A stretch of 6,045 nt of DNA from an uncultured Eubacteriales bacterium (GTDB taxonomy: Bacteria > Bacillota > Clostridia > Oscillospirales > QAKW01), in assembly GCA_934378025.1 (NCBI GenBank), contig CAKRPM010000087.1, forward strand, positions 1 to 6,045. Reading direction: 5' to 3'. Shown here in pieces: positions 1 through 5,507 of the stretch; the first letter of the stretch is position 1, and each line of letters opens with the position of its first letter. Both the position numbers and the translations under genes were made by a program. Under the pieces are notes generated by a model that was not told the origin of the DNA, did no database searches, and saw only the letters and a list, made by a program, of their open reading frames with translations.

Positions 1-770
1 ACATAGACCGGTTCGGGCACGGCCAGCCCCAGCCCCCGCCGTTGACCGACCGTATAATGAATAATTCCCTTATGCCGCCCCAGCACTTCTCCGTCGGGAC
101 GTACAAAATCGCCGTCGGGATAGCAATGACCGGTATGCTTTTCGATAAATGCGGCATAATCGCCGTCCGGCACAAAACAGATGTCCTGGCTGTCCGGTTT
201 ATGCGCGTTTACAAAGCCGTATTTTTCCGCCACCGCACGTACCTGATCCTTGCTTTCAAATTCCCCCAACGGGAGCAACGTGTGCGCCAGCTGATCCTGA
301 TTTAAAAAATACAGCACATAGCTTTGATCTTTTTCGGTATTCTTGGCCTTTTTTAACAGATAGCGCTCCCCGCTTTTCTCCACACGGGCATAATGACCGG
401 TGACCACCTTATCACATTCCATCAACTGTGCCCGACGGTAAAGCTTGTCAAATTTCATATATCGGTTGCAGTCGATGCACGGATTGGGCGTCCCCCCCGT
501 CTCGTAGGTTTTGACAAAACGGTCAATCACCTGCTTTTCAAAATCATCCGAAAAATTAAAAACATAAAAGCGCATGCCGAGCTGAAATGCCACGGCGCGT
601 GCGTCCTCCACATCGGAAAGCGAACAGCAGGTTTTTCGACAGCTGAGGCCGATTTGCTCATTATTATACAATTTCATATTCACGCCGATACATTCGACGC
701 CCGCTTCGGTCAACAGCGCGGCGGATACCGAAGAATCCACACCGCCGCTCATGGCCACCAATGCCCTCAT
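1..770 (-). CDS. mnmA: tRNA-specific 2-thiouridylase MnmA (3' end cut off by the window)
   Basis: MnmA adenylates and then thiolates U34 at C2 of tRNA-Lys, -Glu and -Gln in the cytoplasm, using persulfide sulfur from a cysteine desulfurase. The visible part is 256 codons plus a partial one; the family is about 350-370 aa, so roughly the last 100 residues (C-terminal beta-barrel) lie outside. The PP-loop SGGVDSS is at residues 8-14, the TPNPCIDCN motif at 94-102 with the presumed nucleophile Cys101, and SQDICFVPDGDY at 194-205 with the second catalytic Cys198. A Cys-rich CRKTCCSLSDVEDAR stretch at 44-58 is typical of the clostridial branch. The ATG at 770 puts the PP-loop at the usual distance from the N-terminus; an AAAGGA lies about 12 nt upstream, a rather long spacing. 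It is last in the tsaE-tsaB-rpiB direction after a 137-nt gap, so it may be operonic or have its own signal; I saw no convincing promoter there. Confidence 0.96.
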   Translation of the reverse strand, partial: MRALVAMSGGVDSSVSAALLTEAGVECIGVNMKLYNNEQIGLSCRKTCCSLSDVEDARAVAFQLGMRFYVFNFSDDFEKQVIDRFVKTYETGGTPNPCIDCNRYMKFDKLYRRAQLMECDKVVTGHYARVEKSGERYLLKKAKNTEKDQSYVLYFLNQDQLAHTLLPLGEFESKDQVRAVAEKYGFVNAHKPDSQDICFVPDGDYAAFIEKHTGHCYPDGDFVRPDGEVLGRHKGIIHYTVGQRRGLGLAVPEPVY

Positions 771-907
771 AGTTATGTTGTTTCCTTTCCGCTGCGCCGC
801 CCGACACCCATGCCCCCGAAAAAGGGGCCGCAAAAATGTCGTGCTTTTCACCGTCCGCCGATCGGGCGAAAAAAAACGGCGCATGAACCTTTTATGTTCG
901 TTGCTTT

Positions 908-1369
908 TTAAAATTTTTCTTCCAAACGGCTGATTTTCTTGACGCGATCCAAATGCCGCTTTCCCGCTTCGGTGGTTCCCTCAAACGGTGCGGTAAAAAA
1001 GGCGTCCACAATCCGCAGCATCAATTCTTCCCCCAATACGCGCGCGCCCAGGCAAATGACATTCGCGTCATTATGTCGGCGCGTCATTTCGGCGCTGAAA
1101 GTATCTCCGCACACTGCGGCGCGAATCCCCTTCACTTTATTGGCGGCAATGCTCATGCCGATGCCCGTGCCGCAAATCAACACCCCGAACTGCGCTTTAC
1201 CGTCAGCCACCGCACGAGCCACACTTTCGGCCGCGTCCGGATAATCATACCAATACGCATTTTTGTCCTCCGGCAGAGAAATGGTATATTCCATGCCGTG
1301 TTGTTCAAAATAAGCGGCGCATTTTTGAACGTATTCCACGCCCGCCTTGTCACATGCCATAATAATCAT
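908..1369 (-). CDS. rpiB: RpiB/LacA/LacB-family sugar-phosphate isomerase, probably ribose 5-phosphate isomerase B
   Basis: The likely reaction is ribose 5-phosphate to ribulose 5-phosphate in the cytosolic non-oxidative pentose phosphate pathway. The protein is 153 aa, normal for the family. The hallmark LICGTGIGMSIAANKVKGIR is at residues 64-83 with the enediol-forming Cys66. RRHNDANVICLGARVLG at 97-113 carries His99, and Arg110, Arg138 and Arg142 sit where phosphate ligands are expected. The start at 1369 is fixed by GGGAGG 8 nt upstream and by an ATGA overlap with the tsaB stop; a longer in-frame extension to 1432 lies wholly within tsaB and is rejected. The usual N-terminal Asp-His-Ala-Gly reads Asp-Lys-Ala-Gly (7-10), as I recall for LacA (galactose 6-phosphate isomerase subunit), while Cys66 is RpiB-like. 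No lacB partner is visible, so RpiB is preferred, but another phosphosugar substrate is possible. Confidence 0.92.
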   Translation of the reverse strand: MIIMACDKAGVEYVQKCAAYFEQHGMEYTISLPEDKNAYWYDYPDAAESVARAVADGKAQFGVLICGTGIGMSIAANKVKGIRAAVCGDTFSAEMTRRHNDANVICLGARVLGEELMLRIVDAFFTAPFEGTTEAGKRHLDRVKKISRLEEKF

Positions 1370-2061
1370 TTGTTTTTCCTCCCGATTTTCATATTTCGTT
1401 CCCGCTCCGCCTGTGAAAGACGAAGATAGCAAAGCCCCAATTGTTCGGCGGGCACACGCTTTAAAGCGGCGGCCGCACGGGCCACACTGTCCGCCGTAAT
1501 CAGCATTTTTTCCGTCGGCATCGGCCGCACCAAAGCGGCGGCCGCATCGGACAACAGATAAGCTCCATCGCCCAAAACCGTAATATTTCGTCCCGCATTA
1601 TGATAAAAAGCAATTTTTTGTTCGACCTCGGTTACCGCCTCGGCACAGTCGGGCGCCAAACGGTGAATTCGCCCGTCCCGACTCTCAAAAACAGCGGTGT
1701 ATACCTGATTGCATCGGGCGTCCATCATCGGAATAATGATATCGCCCGCACGCTCTGCAGCGTTCCACGCCAGTGCCAAAAGCGTCGGCACGCCGACGCA
1801 AGGCCGCTGACCGGCCAACCCCTTGATCAACGCACATCCGATTCGCAATCCCGTAAAAGATCCCGGGCCGTTGGTCACCGCAAACGTATCAATTTCGCGA
1901 ATGTTCACACCCGCTTCTTTGAGCGTTCGATCCACCAAGGGCAGCAAGGTTTGCGAATGGGTAAATCCGTTATTCTCAAAATTCTGCGCCAAAATTGTCT
2001 CATCTTTACATACGGCCGCCGCCGCACTTTTCCCCGAAGCGTCCACACAAAGCATCAGCAC
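1366..2061 (-). CDS. tsaB: TsaB, t6A37 tRNA-modification scaffold protein (GTG start)
   Basis: TsaB is the inactive ASKHA-fold partner that dimerises with TsaD and, with TsaE and TsaC, installs threonylcarbamoyl on A37 of ANN-decoding tRNAs in the cytoplasm. The protein is 231 aa from the GTG at 2061, normal for TsaB. The N-terminal VDAS stretch (6-9) matches the family's IDTS, THSQTLLP is at 34-41, and the diagnostic GPGSFTGLR is at 65-73. GTG is chosen because GGAGG lies 9 nt upstream and the length to VDAS then equals that of typical TsaB; the ATG at 2055 would be 15 nt from it. The upstream ATG at 2109 lies inside tsaE. It starts 1 nt after the tsaE stop and overlaps rpiB by 4 nt. The family's common downstream partners rimI and tsaD are not here. 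Confidence 0.95.
   Translation of the reverse strand: MLMLCVDASGKSAAAAVCKDETILAQNFENNGFTHSQTLLPLVDRTLKEAGVNIREIDTFAVTNGPGSFTGLRIGCALIKGLAGQRPCVGVPTLLALAWNAAERAGDIIIPMMDARCNQVYTAVFESRDGRIHRLAPDCAEAVTEVEQKIAFYHNAGRNITVLGDGAYLLSDAAAALVRPMPTEKMLITADSVARAAAALKRVPAEQLGLCYLRLSQAERERNMKIGRKNK
1378..1383 (-). promoter_or_regulatory. Ribosome binding site of rpiB, inside tsaB
   Basis: GGGAGG on the minus strand, 8 nt before the ATG at 1369 and within the last codons of tsaB. It decides the rpiB start and, with the ATGA stop/start overlap, points to translational coupling of rpiB to tsaB. Confidence 0.85.
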
Positions 2062-2062
2062 G

Positions 2063-2479
2063 CTATATTTCCTCCGTTTCGATAATCCGACTTTGCTCGT
2101 CCTCGCCATAGGACAACGTTACACGGATATAATGTTCGGGTAATTCGCTTTCGATATTTTCGCTCCATTCAATCAACAGCACGCCGCGCTCCAAATAGTC
2201 AAAATACCCCGTCGAATACAAATCCTCAAAGCTTTGCACCCGATACATGTCAAAATGATAAATCGGCAATCTGCCCTGATATTCATGCACCATGGCAAAG
2301 GTCGGACTGGTCACCTCGCCCTGCACCCCCATGGCTTTACAGAACAATCGCGAAAAAGTGGTTTTGCCGACGCCCAATCCGCCGAAAAACGCAATGACTG
2401 TAGGTTGTTTGATTTTTTGCGCCAACGCAGCCGCTGCCGCCTCGGTTTCCGCAAGCGAAAAAACAGTTTGTTTGCCCAA
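2063..2479 (-). CDS. tsaE: TsaE, P-loop ATPase of t6A37 biosynthesis (TTG start)
   Basis: TsaE is the cytoplasmic ATPase that binds the TsaB-TsaD dimer and is needed for turnover in t6A synthesis. It is 138 aa, a usual size. Walker A GGLGVGKTT is at residues 33-41 (Lys39, Thr40); the common Asp of GDLGAGKTT is Gly here. The family motif TSPTF is at 57-61, HFDMYR at 75-80, and LLIEWSENI at 101-109 with the conserved Trp105. The start is TTG at 2479, with AAAGGA 9 nt upstream; no ATG or GTG is available in frame just upstream. It is the first gene of the leftward operon and is separated by 140 bp from the divergent rodA. Confidence 0.95.
   Translation of the reverse strand: MGKQTVFSLAETEAAAAALAQKIKQPTVIAFFGGLGVGKTTFSRLFCKAMGVQGEVTSPTFAMVHEYQGRLPIYHFDMYRVQSFEDLYSTGYFDYLERGVLLIEWSENIESELPEHYIRVTLSYGEDEQSRIIETEEI
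2071..2075 (-). promoter_or_regulatory. Ribosome binding site of tsaB, inside the tsaE C-terminus
   Basis: GGAGG within the last Glu codons of tsaE, 9 nt before GTG 2061 and 15 nt before ATG 2055. It favours the GTG start and suggests coupled translation of the two t6A proteins. Confidence 0.75.
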
Positions 2480-2512
2480 CTTAAAAAATCCTTTCGCACT
2501 TTGTTTATCACC

Positions 2513-2566
2513 ATTTTAGCACAAAATTTAAGAAAATCATATAGTTTTTGATATTTTTATTGTGAA
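2513..2566 (-). promoter_or_regulatory. Candidate promoter(s) of the tsaE-tsaB-rpiB(-mnmA) operon
   Basis: Two sigma-A-like options are visible on the minus strand. Option A: -35 TTCACA (2566-2561, 5 of 6 consensus), 17-nt spacer, -10 TATATG (2543-2538). Option B: an extended -10 TGC TAAAAT (2521-2513) with no good -35. Either leaves a short leader before the TTG at 2479. The -35 of option A overlaps the -35 of the divergent rodA promoter. Sequence match only. Confidence 0.4.
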
Positions 2567-2587
2567 ATTCTGTTTTTTTGTTATAAT
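2560..2587 (+). promoter_or_regulatory. Sigma-A-type promoter of rodA
   Basis: -35 TTGTGA (2560-2565, 4 of 6 consensus), 16-nt spacer, and a perfect -10 TATAAT (2582-2587) preceded by TGT, making an extended -10. The start point should be near 2594, leaving a leader of about 25 nt that contains GGAGG (2608-2612), 7 nt before the rodA ATG. The surrounding AT-rich tract supports it. Confidence 0.75.
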
Positions 2588-2619
2588 ATGTATAGACAAA
2601 AAATTTCGGAGGCGGAAAA

Positions 2620-3759
2620 ATGCGTTTTATAAGCGCCCTTTATTTTAAAATAAAAGATTTGCTTTCGCAAAGCGACGGCTTTTTATGGACGCTGATTGTT
2701 GCCTGCAGCGCTTACGGCCTGCTGCTGATCGCCAGCGCCACCCATTCTTTCGGTTCCTACAAAAATTTGGCGGTGCAGCTGGGTGCATTTCTGATCGGCG
2801 TGATCGGCATTTTGCTGATCATTTTTATCGACGTTGAAAATCTCAGCGCGCTTTCAAAGTATTTATACATACTCAGCATTTTCATGCTGGTGGCCACGCT
2901 GATTTTCGGCACCGAACGCCTGGGGAACAAAAACTGGATCATCATCGGACCGCTCAGCCTGCAGCCGTCCGAATTTGTAAAACCGCTGTTTATCATCACC
3001 TTTTCCACCCATTTGAAAAAGGTGCAGTCGTTTATCAATTCCCCCCGCGCGCTGCTGCCGCTGTTGCTGCACGCGGGTGTTTTGGTCGCGCTGATTTTAA
3101 AGCAAGGGGACCTGGGAACGGCGCTGGTTTATTTATTTATGGTTGTCATTATGCTGCTGGCTGCGGGCCTGCATTGGCTGTATTTTGCGGTCAGCGCCGT
3201 GGCCGTTACGGCGGCGGCACCGTTTGTTTTTGAATATTTGCTCAAGGACTATCAAAAGCTGAGAATTTTGGCGGTATACGATCCCAGCGTCGACCCGCTG
3301 GGCTACGGCTATCAGACGCTGCAAAGCAAAATCACCTTAGGCAGCGGCGGCGTATTCGGCGCCGGACTTTTTAAAGGCGTGCAAACGCAGTACAGCATTT
3401 TGCCCGAAAAACAAACCGATTTTATTTTTTCGGTTGCCGGAGAAGAGGTTGGATTTTTCGGGGTTCTGATCATTATTTTGCTGCTGGCGACGCTGTTAAT
3501 TCGCGTAATTTACATTGCCAAGCACGCCACGGAAGATTTCGGCAGCTATGTGGCGGCGGGTGTGGCCGCCATGCTGTTTTTCCAAATTTCGGAAAACATC
3601 GGGATGTGCATCGGTATTTTCCCGATCGTCGGCATTACCCTTCCGTTTTTCAGCTACGGCGGCTCGTCCATGCTGACCACGATGTTATCGATGGGATTGG
3701 TGATGAGTGTAAATTCCAAGAGAAAAATTACCGGTATTTTTCAATCCAATCCGATATAA
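2620..3759 (+). CDS. rodA: RodA-type SEDS peptidoglycan glycosyltransferase
   Basis: RodA is the integral-membrane transglycosylase of the elongasome; with a class B PBP it polymerises lipid II into lateral-wall glycan strands. The protein is 379 aa, as usual, with about ten hydrophobic segments beginning near residues 22, 50, 80, 113, 146, 166, 184, 277, 309 and 338. Family motifs in order: GNKNW (102-106), LQPSEFVKP (114-122), KQGDLGTAL (161-169), TLGSGGVFGAGLFKGVQTQ (239-257), ILPEKQTDFIF (260-270) with the presumed catalytic Asp267, and LPFFSYGGSS (341-350). The KGVQTQ..ILPEKQTDFIF form is RodA-like rather than FtsW- or SpoVE-like. The start has GGAGG 7 nt upstream. No mreBCD or PBP2 gene is in view. 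The next gene follows after 44 nt and probably shares the transcript. Confidence 0.93.
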   Translation: MRFISALYFKIKDLLSQSDGFLWTLIVACSAYGLLLIASATHSFGSYKNLAVQLGAFLIGVIGILLIIFIDVENLSALSKYLYILSIFMLVATLIFGTERLGNKNWIIIGPLSLQPSEFVKPLFIITFSTHLKKVQSFINSPRALLPLLLHAGVLVALILKQGDLGTALVYLFMVVIMLLAAGLHWLYFAVSAVAVTAAAPFVFEYLLKDYQKLRILAVYDPSVDPLGYGYQTLQSKITLGSGGVFGAGLFKGVQTQYSILPEKQTDFIFSVAGEEVGFFGVLIIILLLATLLIRVIYIAKHATEDFGSYVAAGVAAMLFFQISENIGMCIGIFPIVGITLPFFSYGGSSMLTTMLSMGLVMSVNSKRKITGIFQSNPI

Positions 3760-3778
3760 ACTATCCTTGAACCCCAAG

Positions 3779-3795
3779 CGCTCCGAAAAGGAGTG
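3779..3795 (+). promoter_or_regulatory. Ribosome binding site folded into a small hairpin
   Basis: The AAGGAG ribosome binding site (3788-3793) of the small HMA-like gene lies 10 nt before its ATG. Its GGAG can pair with CTCC at 3781-3784 around a GAAAA loop; one G-U and one C-G pair (3779-3780 with 3794-3795) extend this to six pairs. It might dampen translation or simply be chance. Confidence 0.4.
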
Positions 3796-3803
3796 AAAAA
3801 ACG

Positions 3804-3995
3804 ATGGATATTCAAATTGACTCGCTGCGACAAGGGCATTGCGTAAAAAAAATCGAAAACGCCATGCGCAGCGCGGTGGACGGACCGTTTGTCATCCACG
3901 CCCAAAAAGGCTCGGTGACCGTGCCGCCCAACAGCAATTTGGCGGAAATTTACGCCGCGGTGGAAAACGCGGGATTTTCCGTTCATCGAAAATAA
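3804..3995 (+). CDS. Small heavy-metal-associated (HMA/CopZ-like) domain protein with a degenerate CxxC
   Basis: A 63-aa protein with the size and pattern of a single HMA domain: a short first strand (DIQIDSL, 2-8), the metal loop and first helix (QGHCVKKIENAM, 10-21), a middle strand pair (FVIHAQ, then GSVTVPP), and a second helix ending in the typical ENAGFSV (54-60). In CopZ-type chaperones the loop is CxxC; here the first Cys is Gln10, leaving only Cys13 of QGHC. His12 could still help bind metal, but classical Cu(I) chaperoning through two thiolates is doubtful. No P-type ATPase or CsoR-like repressor is nearby; the upstream neighbour is rodA, 44 nt away, and a strong terminator follows 4 nt after the stop. 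AAGGAG lies 10 nt before the ATG. The fold assignment is good; the function is unknown. Confidence 0.8.
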   Translation: MDIQIDSLRQGHCVKKIENAMRSAVDGPFVIHAQKGSVTVPPNSNLAEIYAAVENAGFSVHRK

Positions 3996-3999
3996 ACCG

Positions 4000-4040
4000 A
4001 TGCCGCAAAGCGATTGCTTTGCGGCATTATTTTTTTCTTT
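4000..4040 (+). terminator. Intrinsic terminator of the rodA-HMA unit
   Basis: A perfect 12-bp stem, ATGCCGCAAAGC (4000-4011) with GCTTTGCGGCAT (4016-4027), around the loop GATT, followed by a run of mostly T (4028-4040, continuing T-rich). It begins 4 nt after the stop codon of the small gene. A textbook Rho-independent terminator. Confidence 0.95.
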
Positions 4041-4078
4041 TTTAAAATTTTTTTGCCTTTCTTTCCTATATCTTCATT

Positions 4079-4107
4079 CGTTATTTTCGCAAAGGTCGGG
4101 CAGAATA
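4079..4107 (+). promoter_or_regulatory. Weak candidate forespore (sigma-F/sigma-G-like) promoter for spoIVB
   Basis: spoIVB is known to be transcribed in the forespore. GGGCAGAATA (4098-4107) fits the GGnnAnAnTw pattern of sigma-F-type -10 elements, with CGTTA (4079-4083) as a poor -35 match 14 nt upstream. The predicted start near 4114 would leave only a few bases before the ribosome binding site. No sigma-A promoter is evident between the terminator and the gene. Low confidence. Confidence 0.2.
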
Positions 4108-4115
4108 ATGATTGA

Positions 4116-4122
4116 AAGGAGG
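4116..4122 (+). promoter_or_regulatory. Strong ribosome binding site that decides the frame at the start of spoIVB
   Basis: AAAGGAGG ends at 4122. The ATG at 4126 is only 3 nt away and opens a 12-codon frame ending at TAA 4162. The ATG at 4133 is 10 nt away and opens the long Q/N-rich frame. Spacing therefore favours 4133, which is not the reading frame of the SpoIVB body. Confidence 0.8.
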
Positions 4123-4132
4123 CGTATGAAAA

Positions 4133-4282
4133 ATGTCCAGAAAACAGAAAAAACAAAACAATAACGAACAGTATCAAAACTTTGAAAACCAACAAAATCA
4201 AAACCAACAGAACCAGAATCAGCAGTATCAAAATCAACAGAATCAGCAGAACAACCGAAAAAACGACCAAAGCTATCGCTAA
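4133..4282 (+). CDS. Q/N-rich 49-codon frame: N-terminal part of SpoIVB or an independent small protein
   Basis: This frame has the only well-placed start (ATG 4133, AAAGGAGG 10 nt upstream) and ends at TAA 4280. Its 49 residues begin MSRKQKKQNNNEQ, continue as near-uninterrupted Gln and Asn with a few Tyr, and end NNRKNDQSYR. There is no membrane segment and no recognised domain; the composition resembles a prion-like or low-complexity tail. If no frameshift occurs, this short peptide is the only product and SpoIVB is not made. If the -1 shift occurs, residues 1-44 become the cytoplasmic tail of SpoIVB. Clostridia also encode small Q/N-rich spore proteins, so a free-standing role cannot be excluded, but spoIVB would then have no visible start. 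Confidence 0.6.
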   Translation: MSRKQKKQNNNEQYQNFENQQNQNQQNQNQQYQNQQNQQNNRKNDQSYR

Positions 4283-5502
4283 AGCGTAAAACGGCGTTTG
4301 GGGTTCTGGCGGCGCTGCTGGCCGTCGCACTGACCGGTGCGGGGCTGTATCGCGCAGCGCCGGAGGATATTTCTTATTACCGCGGGCAATCGCCCGAACA
4401 CTCACCGCTGTACACTGTAGAACCGGCGGAGGAACACAGCGCCGCCTGGGGCGCAAATTTTTCCTCCGCCTATCGTTCGGGGCAGTATACCGCCAAGCTG
4501 AAAATCCTGGGTTTTTTACCCATCAAGACCGTCACCATCGACGTTATTGAAAAACAAACTTTGCTGCTGGGCGGGCAAAGCTTCGGGATCAAGCTGTATA
4601 CCGACGGCGTGATCGTAGTGGGCAGCGGTAATTTTCTGTTCGGAGGCCAAACGATCAATCCCGCCTATGAGGCCGGGATCAGAACGGGCGACAGGCTGAT
4701 CGCCGCCAACGGACAGTCCATTGACTCCAATGAAGCTTTGACAAGACTGATTGCACAAAATGAAGGAAGCCCGATCACGTTCACCGTGATTCGGAAAAAT
4801 TTGAAATTTGAAACCACGGTTCGTCCCATTATTCCGGATGGTGACAGCAAGTACCGCTTAGGGCTTTGGGTGCGTGACTCCACCGCGGGCATCGGTACCC
4901 TGACTTATTATAACCAATCCACCGGAAATTTAGCAGGGTTGGGGCACTCCGTGGCAGATATTGACACCGGAGAGCTGATGCCCTCCTCCAAGGGTTCGCT
5001 GGTCAGTGCCACGATTACCGATATCACCAAAGGAAAAGCCGGTGAACCCGGAGAAATGAGCGGCCGCTTCGGAGAACAACAATACGGCACGATTTTGGCC
5101 AATACCGACTGCGGCATTTTTGCCGCGCAAAGCGATACACCGAAAGAAAATTTACAAGAGGTTTCCATCGCATTGAAAGGCGAGGTTACCGTCGGTGCGG
5201 CACAGATCTACACCACACTGGACGACGGACCGCCGCAATACTACGACGTACAAATCAAAAAAATCAACAACAATTTAAAGCAAAACAAAAATATGGTAAT
5301 TGAAATTACCGATCCCGTTCTATTGGAAAAAACGGGCGGCATTGTGCAGGGGATGAGCGGCTCCCCGATTTTACAAAACGGGAAGCTTATCGGCGCTTTA
5401 ACCCATGTTTTTGTCAACGATCCCACGCAAGGGTACGGCATTTTTATTGAAAAAATGCTGATTGAAGAAAACAGTCTGTCTGCCGTGAAACTATCAAAAT
5501 GA
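4133..5502 (+). CDS. spoIVB: SpoIVB sporulation serine protease (PDZ + S55 peptidase), encoded in two frames joined by a -1 shift
   Basis: SpoIVB is made in the forespore, crosses to the intermembrane space and cleaves SpoIVFA, triggering SpoIVFB and pro-sigma-K processing. The body is in the frame of 4186-5502: membrane anchor at about residues 54-73 after a basic patch, PDZ-like segment near 173-230 (AGIRTGDRLIAANG), then the S55 domain with LAGLGHS (His272), EITDP (Asp394) and GIVQGMSGSP (Ser409). The Asp-Ser distance of 15 equals that of B. subtilis Asp363-Ser378, and the C-terminal THVFVNDPTQGYG is nearly identical to it. That frame has stops at 4162 and 4183 and no ATG, GTG or TTG until 4561, inside the conserved domain. 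Translation must start at ATG 4133 in the other frame and shift -1 between 4186 and 4279; A AAA AAC at 4258 is the likely point. The joined protein is 456 aa (B. subtilis about 425). Residue numbers refer to it. It may instead be a pseudogene or a sequence error. Confidence 0.88.
4187..4255 (+). repeat. Imperfect AAY-CAR-CAR codon repeat coding Asn/Gln
   Basis: Units of 6 or 9 nt of the form AAY CAR (CAR) run in the 4133 frame, for example AATCAGCAG at 4217 and 4241, AATCAACAG at 4232 and AACCAACAG at 4202, with one TATCAA interruption at 4226. Third positions vary between synonymous codons, which suggests the amino-acid pattern rather than the DNA has been kept, though slippage expansion is also plausible. 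Confidence 0.8.
4258..4264 (+). other. Candidate -1 ribosomal frameshift site, A AAA AAC
   Basis: In the 4133 frame the codons read CGA AAA AAC, so the heptamer has the phase required for tandem -1 slippage (X XXY YYZ). After the slip, reading continues from CGA 4264 into the SpoIVB membrane anchor; the zero frame stops at TAA 4280, 15 nt further on. It is the only such heptamer in the 94-nt overlap of the two open frames. Downstream, 4267-4274 can pair with 4293-4301 (CCAAAGC with GC, a bulged G, TTTGG), but only 2 nt after the heptamer, closer than the usual 5-9 nt. No SD-like stimulator is seen just upstream. The A6 run could equally hide a one-base deletion. Confidence 0.5.
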
Positions 5503-5507
5503 AATAG

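Noticed and set aside
812..828. GCCCC/GGGGC hairpin between rpiB and mnmA as a terminator
   Set aside because: The stem is only 5 bp and no T-run follows on either strand; the transcript could continue into mnmA.
393..911. Plus-strand open frames over mnmA, rpiB and tsaB (e.g. 393-911, 953-1429, 1600-2085)
   Set aside because: They are antisense shadows of well-supported minus-strand genes, with no recognisable domains or ribosome binding sites.
1366..1432. Longer rpiB starting at 1432
   Set aside because: The extra 21 residues lie within tsaB, do not resemble RpiB, and the ATG at 1369 has a better-placed ribosome binding site.
4126..4164. ATG 4126 as start of spoIVB in the protease frame
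   Set aside because: It is in the correct frame for SpoIVB but only 3 nt from the ribosome binding site, and two stops (4162 and 4183) cut it off from the protease.
4187..4255. The AAY-CAR repeats as a CRISPR or regulatory repeat array
   Set aside because: Units are 6-9 nt, contiguous and in codon phase, with no spacers; they are a coding low-complexity tract.
3983..4456. 157-codon minus-strand frame rich in Leu, Ile and Val opposite the start of spoIVB
   Set aside because: Its hydrophobic repeats are the complement of the CAR/AAY repeat, and it runs through the terminator at 4000-4040 and the start of spoIVB.
4561..5502. TTG 4561 as the real start of spoIVB
   Set aside because: It has no ribosome binding site and would remove the membrane anchor and conserved sequence (LKILGFLPIKT) that clearly continues upstream in the same frame.
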